NCBI GenBank assembly: GCA_000729835.1
Contig: JFHB01000018.1
Coordinates: 62,001 to 126,000 of the forward strand
Length of the DNA: 64,000 nt
Source: Atkinsonella hypoxylon
Lineage: Eukaryota > Ascomycota > Sordariomycetes > Hypocreales > Clavicipitaceae
Reading direction: 5' to 3'
Under the pieces are notes generated by a model, which had not been told where the DNA came from, did not search any database, and saw nothing but the letters and a program-made list of their open reading frames with translations. This document shows positions 54,940-64,000 of this stretch, in pieces (position 1 is the first letter of the stretch; each line of letters begins with the position of its first letter). The position numbers and the translations under genes were made by a program.

Positions 54940-55977
54940 ATGTCTGCACCTCGTACGTATCGCCTGTACTCACCGCGAAAAACAAACTAAACTAAGCTCG
55001 AGCAACTAGTGTCTTCCGATGAGCGGCAGCGCTATACCGAGATCATCGACGATATCTTAGCCACTGCCGACCTCGAGACAATCTCACGCAAAAAGGTCCG
55101 ACAAGGACTGGAAAGCCGCCTCGGCGGCAAAAACTTGAATGGGCAAAAGGTACGACTTGAAAGATGGGAATCCGTGTCGGCGAACCTCCCCATCACACTC
55201 TGTACCTCTTGCATTTTTAACCCGATTCTGGATCTATCTATGTGATTCATAACCATGCTAACGGGCCCAAGGACGCCATTAAACGACTGATCGAGGCACG
55301 ATTCGATGCGGTTTCTGGCGCAAGCCCCGATGACATCGTTCCCTCAGCACCAGACTCAAATGCTCTCAAGCGGTCCAACGGAGTCTCCCACCACGATGAG
55401 ACGGAGCCGGACCCGTCTGCCTCTCCTGAGCCACCGAAGAAGAAGGCCAAGCGGTCGTCGCCGTTGGAGGATGCGGATGCACGACTGGCGGCACAACTCC
55501 AAGCCCAGGAGAACAGCCTAGCCCGTGGTCGCACCACGCGTGGTGGTGACCGAGCAACCAAGAAGCGCAAAGCACCGCGGAAAAAGAGCGCCAAGAAGGT
55601 CCGCGATGACGATGATAGTGAAGTTAACGGAAGCGCAGACTCGGGTGTCAAGAAGCGCAAGGCTAGCGGTGGCTTTCAGAAGCCCTTCAACCTCAGCTCG
55701 ACGCTTTCGGAGCTCTGTGGAGAGACTCAAGTATGTAGCCATAATTTTTTTTTAGGTCATCAACCTATCGTGACTAACCTATTTATAGCTTTCACGACCA
55801 CAAGTCGTCAAGCGCCTGTGGGAACATATAAAAGCCAACGACCTGCAAGATCCTTCTGACAAGCGCCAAATTCGCTGCGATGCCAAGATGCAGGCTGTTT
55901 TCAAGCAAGCCAAGGTGGATATGTTCAAGATGAACAAGGAAATCGGCAATCATCTGTACCCCGTCGAGGAAGTATAG
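54940..55977 (+). CDS. DEK_C + SWIB domain protein, Uaf30/Tri1-like
   Basis: Four exons: 54940-54952 (13 nt), 55010-55149, 55272-55730 and 55789-55977; 266 aa. The tiny first exon encodes MSAP and one base; it is the only ATG giving the intact start LSSDERQRYTEIIDDILA. Residues about 5-60 form a DEK C-terminal-type helical domain (LETISRKKVRQGLESRLGG...AIKRLIEARFD). A basic, Lys-rich nuclear-localisation region follows. The SWIB/MDM2 fold occupies about 179-262: FQKPFNLSSTLSELCGETQL, SRPQVVKRLWEHIKANDL, QIRCDAKMQAVF and FKMNKEIGNHL. In yeast such proteins are Uaf30 (rDNA transcription by Pol I) and its paralogue Tri1. Which role applies here cannot be told. Confidence 0.9.
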
Positions 55978-56817
55978 ACGCACGCAAATTCTAAGATCTT
56001 GTCACATTCACCCCGGCAAACAACCCAACGACAGTTTTTCAAAGTTTTGGCGCCCCAGGGAGTATTCGGGATAAATTGAATGCAGTATACGGCCTTATAT
56101 CTTTCAACCTTTCATTTTCTGGGGTTTTCTTTTCTCTTTTCTCTTTTTTTTTTTTTTTTTCAGTATTGTCTCAGTTTGTTACATTTTGTTTCACATCTTA
56201 TGGGCAGGCAGCATGGGATGGCGAGGAAATTAAGCAGTGGATTTAATTCTGCAAAGGGGGATTCTATCGAAATGGAAATTTGAAATGGCTTCTTGTGGAG
56301 GATAGTTCTTCGTATCTCTTAAGGGACCAAATGGCTTCAACCGTACCAACAAGGATTGTGGCTCGATGAAGAGGAGTCAGTTAAAACAGGCACCGCTTCT
56401 CATACTGATTTACACTATAATATAGGTACTAGCAACAATCCACGTTATAAGAAGTACATCGCACGTCTTACAGCTATACAATTGCTGTTCTTAACCTTGC
56501 GTCCGCGATTGAGCCATTGCGACTACGCGATGTTAAGGCTTAGAAGAAGGCTCTTTAGTGTGGCATTTACAGGCGAAGCAACGTTACTTGTGTGTGCCCT
56601 CAATAGACGCTTTTCAGAGGTCAACTTGGGTACTCTGAGTCGTTGAAACATATAAGAGGTATCTTTGGTTGGGGCATGGAGTGAGTGAGATTGCACCCAT
56701 GCCTTGGATAAAAAAGAAATAAAGCATGTCTTGATATGAATTTGTACATCCGTCTTCATCGGAAAGCGTGTAGGCGGAGTAGGAGTGATGCAACTGGAAA
56801 GACCGTAAAAAAATCAA
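55978..56817. other. Intergenic between the SWIB gene and tRNA-His
   Basis: Contains a T-rich tract at about 56130-56161. No gene seen. Confidence 0.5.
56807..56813 (-). terminator. RNA polymerase III terminator of tRNA-His
   Basis: T7 on the minus strand, starting 5 nt after the tRNA 3' end. Confidence 0.85.
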
Positions 56818-56900
56818 TGCCACAGCGAGGACTCGAACCTCGGTTTCCAGTGGACCTGATTGACCACAAACTGGTGTCCTTACCCCTAGACGACTATGGC
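56818..56900 (-). tRNA. tRNA-His (anticodon GTG), with a short intron
   Basis: The minus strand folds as a complete tRNA: acceptor stem GCCATAG/CTGTGGC, D stem GTCT/GGAC, anticodon stem CCAGT/ACTGG with TTGTGG leading the loop, T stem CGAGG/CCTCG with TTCGAGT, and discriminator A73. An intron of about 11 nt lies after position 37 (loop segment TCAATCAGGTCC includes base 38). There is no encoded G at -1 (the base is C), so Thg1-type addition is expected, as normal in eukaryotes. Confidence 0.93.
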
Positions 56901-57800
56901 GCTTTTTCTGGTTGTTAGGAGAGCTGACGTTATTTTCATATAACAAGTTTACTCATCATCATATGCTCAATATTCCACGAAGGCTTGAGTTATAGACATT
57001 TGAATGATGCTTGGAGTTGGGGATGGATGATAGAGTGTATAATAACTTGTGCACACTCATTTATTTTCATGCTTCCACTCGCTGCTTAACTTAAGCCAGC
57101 CCGATTCTCAAACCCGTCCCTGCAGTGATCGGCGAGTTTACGCATTTCTAGTCACGCGGGCTGAGTCATTGCAACATTGGCTAAAGTCAGAACTGCCGCG
57201 CTCAATGAGCTTCTCGGCGTTAATCTTCAGCGCCAAGTCAACGCGTATCTGATGTGTCAGCCGGTCATTTTTTTGTGCTACAGCTTTGCGGTCAGCCTCG
57301 AGGGCAAAGAGAGGCGCGGAATAAGGCCTGTGCATGTCTGGCCTATGAGATGGCTTGACCTGTCTCAGCAAGAACTGCTGCCCCTCCAATGAGCGTTTGC
57401 AACCTTGGCCGAATCATCGCAATGAAAATGATGATTCGGCCAAAGTTGCAAACACGACTTGACCAAAACCAACTCCCTCGAATCTTTTGCTGCAAGAATA
57501 TTTCCTCCATCTACATTTGCACACATAACGTCAACGTCGTGTACTACCTCATAACCCGAACTTATAGTCGAACTTAACCAAGCTCGTCGACCTAACGAAC
57601 TGCACACGAAAATTTTGCACGTCATTGCTCGTGCTGTGTGAATCGAGCACACGAATTCCTACATCCGGATCGACGTCGCTGGACTTCACCTTCCAGGAAT
57701 CATCGTCGTGACAAGGTTTTTTCATTGCCAAACAACTTTTTTATCACCATACAGTCACGCTTCTACATTGCTGCCAACGACCTCGAGCGCAATAGAGGCT
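56901..57800. other. Intergenic region upstream of HEL2 with a hairpin
   Basis: 900 bp containing the near-perfect inverted repeat at 57395-57453 and the probable HEL2 5'UTR. No coding gene seen. Confidence 0.55.
57395..57453. repeat. Near-perfect hairpin, 24-bp arms and 11-nt loop
   Basis: Left arm 57395-57418 starts GTTTGCAACCTTGGCCGAAT; right arm 57430-57453 starts GATGATTCGGCCAAAGTTGC. Reverse-complementing one gives the other with a single mismatch. It ends about 350 bp before the HEL2 start codon. Confidence 0.92.
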
Positions 57801-60168
57801 ATGCCGGAGGGAGCCCCCCAGTCCGGCCGAGGAGGTGAAGGCTCTCGAGGAAGAGGCCGTGGTCGTGGCAAAGGCAGTACCGGAGGTCGCGGCCGACGAG
57901 GCAAAGGCAGTGGAGGAAATGCCGGTCAAGGTCAAAGCACACATTCACCTGCCGACCCGGCTGTCCAAGACTTTACCGCTGCTTCTGGGCGTGCCATCAT
58001 ACTGAAGCAGCAAACCCAGGCTGCCGCTGCCGCTGCCGCTGCCGCGGATAACGGGGATGACGACGCCGAAGTGTGCTTCATCTGCGCCAACCCTGTGGCG
58101 CATCATTCCCTTGCTCCATGCAATCATGCTACATGCCATATCTGTGGTCTGCGTATGAGGGCTTTGTACAAGACCAAGGATTGTGCGCACTGCCGAGTAA
58201 GTCGTCAGCCAGACTGCCCAGCCATGTGCTGGCCCGAAGCCGGACAGAAGAGCTGGCTAACATTCCGCTTAGACACCCGCGCCGTTTGTCATCTTCTCGG
58301 ATAGCGCAGACAAGCGATTTGAGGAGTACTCCGACAAGGACATTACCACAACCGATTCCAACATCGGAATCAAGTACACAAACGAAGACATCGTTGGCGA
58401 TACCGTCCTCCTTCTCCGGTATAACTGTCCCGATGATTCGTGCGATTTCGCAGGTCTTGGATGGCCAGACCTCCACCGCCATGTCAAGTCCGTCCATCGC
58501 AAACGCATGTGCGACCTTTGCACAAGGAACAAGAAGGTCTTCACGCACGAGCACGACCTCTTCTCCGACAAGGAGTTGGAAAAGCACATGAGGCGTGGGG
58601 ACGATAAGCCCGGCGCTGCGGACCAGACAGGCTTCAAGGGACACCCGCTGTGTGGTTTCTGTGGCGAACGCTTCTACGACGATGACAAGCTCTATGAGCA
58701 CTGTCGAATGAAGCACGAGCGCTGCTTCATCTGTGACCGCCGTGACTCCCGGCAGCCGCACTATTATCAGGACTACAGTACTCTGGAACAGCACTTCCGG
58801 AAGGACCACTACCTGTGCTCCAACAGCGAATGTATGGAAAAGAAGTTTGTCGTGTTCGAATCCGAAATGGATCTTCAGGCCCATCATCTCAGCGAACACG
58901 CCGGCAGGACGGTCGGCAGAGACGCCCGCCTCGTGGACATGTCATCCTTCGACCTCCGGCAATCATACCAGAACGAGAGACGCGGCCTGCGAGATGGCGA
59001 AGGACGAGGCAGAGGCCGCAGAGGAGGCGGTCGAGGCAGAGACTCCAACGAGGACATCATCCCACCGACATCTACTCAGCCGCTTCGCCGGGACGAGCTC
59101 GCTCTCCAGCGCCAACTCGCCGTCCACTCTACTCAATCCGTCTCCAACAGGACCTTTGGCGGACAGCTATCGGCACCGTCACCATCCAACACGCGCCAGG
59201 CACTATCATCAGGCACGTCGACACCAACCCAAAGTGCAGCGGCCACAACCTCGAGGAACGGCCCGTCGACACCCCAAAACGGCCTTGTCGAGCCCATGGA
59301 CTCGCTCGCCATAGCCGACACCTCCAACCTCTCCGCCGAAGCCCGAGCCCGCCTCGTGCGTCACAGCTCTGTCGTCGAACGAGCAGCCAACCTGCTCGGC
59401 AACGACGCCAACAAGATCAACACTTTCCGCAATCACGTTTCCACCTACCGCCAAGGCGGCTTCACGGCGCCTCAGCTCGTCGACGCATTCCTCACCCTCT
59501 TCGCCAATGTCTCACTCCACGCCCTCGGCACCCTCGCCCGAGAAGTCGCAGACCTGTTCGAGGACAAGACCAAAGCGGACAACTTCCGCAGAGCATGGCA
59601 GGATTGGCGCGCCATCAACGAGGACTACCCCAGTCTCCCGGGTCTAAGCGGCATGCACGGCGCCACGTCCTCCTCCAGCGGATGGGCTCACGCCGCGGCC
59701 GCGAACCCAGCGCTCCCCCACGCGGCGGCGGCCCAACAGCACTCCAACCGAGTCCTCCGCCTCAAGAACAGCACCCGTCTGGGTCCGACGCCCGCAACCA
59801 TCAGATCCCCCCCAACCTGGACATCCTCGTCCACCCCGTCTCAACCACCCTCTTCCGCAGCCTTGCCCTCCTTGACGTCGTCCACGTCCTCACCAGCCCC
59901 CTCATGGGCATCCTCCTCGCGACAAGAACCCCGCTCCCAAGACGCCTTCCCCGCCCTGCCCGCTGCCCCGAAGCCCACGACCACCATCTTCGGATACGGC
60001 TCTGGAAGGGGCGTCCGTCGGGACTACGGGCACGCCGAGTCGAGTTTCCGGTGGGGAGGGCCGCAGAGCAGCGGCCCGAGCGCGCAGGTCGAGGAGGTGG
60101 ATGAGGACAAGGGGAAGGAGGGGAAGAAGGGGAAGAAGGGGAAGAAGGTGCTTGTTCATTGGGGATAG
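57801..60168 (+). CDS. HEL2: RING E3 ubiquitin ligase Hel2/ZNF598-like
   Basis: Two exons: 57801-58196 and 58273-60168; 763 aa. The Gly/Arg-rich (RGG-like) N-terminus precedes a RING finger at about 92-131 (CFICANPVAHHSLAPCNHAT, then CHICGLRMR and DCAHCR). After the intron comes TPAPFVIFSDSADKRFEEY and a run of C2H2-like fingers (about 180-350): YNCPDDSCDFAGLGWPDLH, CDLCTRNKKVF, CGFCGERFYDDDKLYEHC, CFICDRR and LCSNSECMEKKFVVF. The second half is RGG/Ser-rich, with a helical part near 506 (NLLGNDANKINTFRNHVSTY) and a Lys/Gly tail. This is the full Hel2 architecture: it ubiquitinates 40S proteins on collided ribosomes and triggers ribosome-associated quality control. Cytosolic. Confidence 0.93.
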
Positions 60169-60506
60169 GTTGGCTGGACTTCCTTGTGGCTGTGATTGAC
60201 GTGCCTTTGGATCATGCTAATGGTTAGCATCTTGGCTATTTTTAATAATAATAATAAGATGTCTACACGGGTATTGTGAGCACGCGCGGTCTTGTGCTTT
60301 AGCATATGGGTTCTGGGCGAACAAAAGGAATTCTAAAGTCAAGTACGAAGTTGGAGTTTTGATAGCCGCCTTCATAGATCAGTCACGAGCGCGTACATTG
60401 TTCAACGCATCATAAATCAGGCAGTGTCGCTCCAAAGCCAGAATTCATTCAAGCCATACATAAGTAAATAAACTCCCATGAATGACTACGCTTTACAGTA
60501 CTCTCG
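60169..60506. other. Convergent 3' flanks of HEL2 and IRE1
   Basis: 338 bp; an AAT microsatellite near 60243-60257. Nothing else seen. Confidence 0.5.
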
Positions 60507-63500
60507 CTACAGACCAGCTGGCTCGTAGTAATCCCGAAACCGATCCGTCTCTTCCCACTGCACATTGTACACCACATTCCAGCACACCAGCAGCAGCATG
60601 GGGAAGCGGACAGTCCAAAAGGCCAGATACCCCTCTGGTAGTGGTCCGACCTGCCGCTTCAGGGCATCGGGCATGTCCTCATAGTGATTGCGCTTGTTGC
60701 GGAGAGCCCTCAATAGGTCCAAGAGGCGGGAGCCCGTGTATTTGCGCTGCTTGCCTAGCGAGTCGACGAATTCGCGGGGGAGGACACGCAGGAAGTCACC
60801 CTTTGTAACTTGTGCGGCGTGTCGTTCCAGTTCCAACAAGGCCGGTGATGGCGGGTCGCGGGGTTCCTTTTCGAAATGATCAGAAACGTCGCATAGGAAT
60901 GATAGTCGCTTCTTCGATGACCAGAAAAAGGGGTGCGACATGACATCGGTGGCACTGGGGCGACGTTTTGGATCCGCATCAAGCATAGCCGCGATAAGGT
61001 CCTTGGCTTCGCAGGCAAAGTCGCCCAGCACATCCAGAGGCTGCAAGTTGTAACTGCCCTTGCGAATATTGACCTCTCGCATATACCTGCCACCGCAGTC
61101 GAATGGATGAGAGCCATTGGTCAGTACGTAGAAGAAGACCAAGCCGAGGGAGAAGATGTCAATAGCACGCGTGGCTCTCCGATTATGTGGCAGGGTGCCG
61201 TCCTGTACTAGGACTGAACCAGATCCACTGTGTGTGCTTGTATCCATGGGATTCAGGCCGTGCCCGTCGTCGTCCAAAAGCAGCTCTGGTGCCCGCCATC
61301 CAGAAGTACCTGCGGCTCGACCTGTGGTGGCTCCAAATGACGATTGTCCGCCATCCAGTTTCTTGCAGAGGCCAAAGTCAGAAACTAACAATCGAAGTCT
61401 GCCATCTTTGCCCATATTAACAAGAATATTGTGCGGCTTAAGATCCCGGTGAACGATACGAAGACCGTGCAGATGGCTGATACCATTGGTTATCTGGTAC
61501 AGAACAGCAGGTAAGTCCATCTTGCCCGCGTTCACGAGTTCCCGATATGCATGAGGTCCTTCAATGATTTCAGCCAGTGACGCAGCGCATCGCTCCAATG
61601 CTATGTACAAAAACCCGTCGCGGATTTGCTGCGAGAAATAACGAATGACTGTTTTCAAATTAGCAATGCAGTTCAGCGATGAGGAATTTATACATGTCCG
61701 GTTTGCATACCGTTAGGATGGTCATCACTCTCTCGTAAAAGTCGTGTTTCTTGAGACGCGATGTCGTAGAATTGTATCAACATCCGCTTCACCGCGACGT
61801 CGCGGCCGTCAAATTTCCCGGCAAAGACGAGTGTACCATTGCTTCCGGTTCCAAGTTGCTCGTCAGTGTTGACTTCAATATTGCCCATCCGAATGATGGG
61901 TCCACTAACAGCCTGCATGTCATTGGCTATGGTCATGACGTCTGGTTCCAGACTCGGCCGGTCACCCAGCCGCTTTGCGTTGTTGACTGCCTCTTCCACG
62001 GTTGTATTAGGCGCTTCATCGTCTTGGGATCGTGACATATCTCGAGGTCTGCCTTTTCGGTGCTTAACTCCGCCACGACGACCACGACGTGCCTTCTTCT
62101 TCTCCGGCGCGGGGCTGACCGGTAGGGCAGTTCCATGCTCTCCAGCCTCCGTGCCGCCAGGAACCGAAATAGACGAAGACCAAGCCTTGGTCCCTGAATC
62201 CACTCTATCATCCCTATCCTGGGGCTGCTCACCATCGAGTTGAGCAACGGCTGCTTTTCGTTGTTCAGCATCTAGCCCATTGTCTCTTTCAGCTTTGCTA
62301 GAACCGATTTTCTGGTCTACTGGCTCATGTCCGTCATTCATATCATCCACAGAAGTATCTGCCCTAGGGCGGACGCCTTTGCTCTCTGTGCTAAGATCAG
62401 AAGCCAAAGAGAAAATGCTATTTCTCAGACTTCCATCATTACGTAAGCGATGATATGATCGTCTGAGCTTCTTCTCGTTGTAGACAATGGCCACAAAGAA
62501 GAGAATGATGAGAATGGGATTGCGAACAAAGTCAACAACACTATTGGCAGCACTCTGAGGGAGACTTTTGACTTTGTCGACAATCGTAGATTCTTCAGGT
62601 TCAATCTGCTTCTCTGTCGGTGAAGTGGACCCATTTTCGAGTTCCTCAGGCTCGTTCGAGGAGGCTCTGTCTGACAGTGTCGGGATGTGCCCACGCCTCT
62701 CACGGAATGATCCCAGTGAGTGTGTGCCTACCAAATCCTGTGAGACCTTCGCTTCCGTCATGCTATCCCAAGACGTCGTCTCATCCCACCAACTTGACTG
62801 GGATGCCTTAGCTGCAGGCGCGCCCAAGATGAGGGGATAAGCGCGGCCGGAGAGAGCATACCAGCTCCCCTCCTCAGTGCGATTCAAAAATATGCTGTTA
62901 CTGCGCTTCTGTGCCGCATCCTCGTTCGGTGGTGGCATGGCGGGCTGTGGCAAAATGACTAGGTCAGGATTGCTCTCTGCTGCAGCATCCCATGGCCGGC
63001 AAACATCGAACACACGCACGACGGGAGCATCGAATTTCTGGCTGAATAGGGCAATATTTTCAGAGCGTGTGAAGTCAAAGGCATACACCTTGCCATCGTG
63101 TTGTGTGGTAATATATCGGCCATCCTTGGAAACATGATACTGGTGGAAAAGGTCGCTGTCACGGGTATTCGGCGTCCATTCGGCATACTTCAAGGTCGCG
63201 ATTGTCTTGCCATCTCTTCTGTTGATTGACACAGAGTACTCGGTTCTGCCCAACGTGATGGTTCCCGTGGAGCTGCACTCCTCGCTGTCTCGGGCAAACA
63301 AGGCACTTGGTCGTAGACAGCTTTCTGCCTCGTTAACATGCGAGCCATCTGGCCCAAAATATTTGAGAATACGACCTGTTGCAGCATCAAGGGTAATCAT
63401 AGTGGTCTTCTTGTTGCCAACGTAAAGAATAGAGGTTTCTTCTTCAGCGTAGGGTGAAACTTCAACAAGCTGCTTCATGGAAAATCCGGTGGCACGGGGG

Positions 63501-64000
63501 CTTGAGTCGGGTTCGGGAACCCATACATAAACGCTGCCATCGCGAGTGGGTTCGATAGCCCAGATGTAATGATCAACAGGGCTGTAGTCCTCATCGACTA
63601 CAGATTTGCCCGCACGATGATGTATAGTTTCGACCATGGGTTGGTCGACGTGCAATTGCCATAGTACCTTACCGGTTTTGCGGTTATTGGCAAAGAGGTC
63701 TCCATCGATGGTCGCCATAAGAACAAATTCTTCCACTTCCCAGTCCTCTAGACTCCGCGCATGTTGCGGCGAGGCTAGCCCAGAAGCAGGTGCGCCTCTG
63801 GACCGTTGTCGTGAAGGAGTTGGTGCTCGAACGGCCGGAGCCAGAGCAGATGATGTGGAGGCGCTCGCATCGTCAGGAATGAGGATGTGATCGGTAGGGT
63901 TTCTCTTTTTCTGTTTGTTGTTGGTTGTGGATTTCTTATCGGAAGTGCATCGAGTCTGCTGCTGATGCTGTTTCTGATCCTGCTTTTGTAGATGATACTG
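60507..64000 (-). CDS. IRE1: Ire1, ER stress sensor kinase/endoribonuclease (5' end outside window)
   Basis: Exons visible: from beyond 64000 to 61711, and 60507-61648, with a 62-nt intron (61649-61710) splicing DDHPN/VIRYFSQQ. The upstream frame stays open to the window edge with no start codon or signal peptide, so the N-terminus is missing. Order: luminal stress-sensing beta-propeller (LEDWEVEEFVLMATIDGDLF, GKVLWQLHVDQPMVET); one membrane span near 62500 (FVRNPILIILFFVAIVY); basic linker; kinase with LGTGSNGTLVFAGKFDGRDV, HRDLKPHNILV, VSDFGLCKK and GTSGWRAPELL; KEN RNase domain DFLRVLPREFVDSL, RALRNKRNHYEDMP (catalytic His) and FPMLLLVCWNVV. Ire1 splices the HAC1/hacA mRNA to start the unfolded-protein response. 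Confidence 0.95.

Noticed and set aside
58815..60104. 429-codon Arg/Pro/His-rich frame inside HEL2
   Set aside because: A +1/+2 frame shadow of the GC-rich HEL2 exon; HEL2 itself carries all the domain motifs.

Overview
The window is nuclear DNA of a filamentous ascomycete. Genes carry many short introns (about 38-134 nt) with GT...AG ends and CTAAC/CTGAC-like branch sites. The protein set (Swr1, Ilm1, Cox23, NDUFB8-type complex I subunit, NatB auxiliary subunit, Hel2, Ire1) is that of Pezizomycotina. Sequence style suggests Sordariomycetes, probably Hypocreales, but the species cannot be named from the window alone. No database search was possible; exon models below were built by hand from splice signals, reading frame and remembered family patterns, and each spliced model is a whole number of codons.

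Layout. 1-34.5 kb is mostly housekeeping: the end of a DUF7703-type membrane protein, a possibly secreted Cupin_5 protein, an HSF-type transcription factor, an M24 metallopeptidase-fold protein, a 555-aa conserved fungal protein of unknown function, the complex I ASHI/NDUFB8-type subunit divergent from SWR1, a Kin4-like kinase, ILM1, CDC43 (GGTase-I beta), COX23, NAA25/MDM20, a small two-repeat acidic protein and a ten-exon MFS sugar transporter.

34.5-49.5 kb is gene-poor and AT-rich in parts. It holds only two recognisable genes, both for secreted proteins: a seven-bladed PLL-like lectin and a GH12 endoglucanase. It also holds a pair of about 297-bp inverted-repeat elements (MITE-like), perfect 20-bp palindromes and homopolymer tracts. 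This looks like an accessory compartment.

49.5-64 kb returns to genes: a GT31/fringe-like type II membrane glycosyltransferase, a membrane-anchored heme-dependent oxidative N-demethylase-like (DUF3445) protein, a DEK_C+SWIB protein of the Uaf30/Tri1 type, an intron-containing tRNA-His, the ribosome-quality-control E3 ligase Hel2/ZNF598, and IRE1, whose 5' end lies beyond the window.

There is no operon, CRISPR array, rRNA or secondary-metabolite cluster. Functional links are loose: Hel2 and Ire1 both serve translation and ER quality control, Cox23 and the NDUFB8-type subunit serve the respiratory chain, and the lectin and GH12 enzyme face outward to a host or plant substrate. The most distinctive signals are the MITE-like pair, a near-perfect 24-bp-arm hairpin upstream of HEL2, the PLL-like lectin, and recurring TACTCCGTA palindromes.
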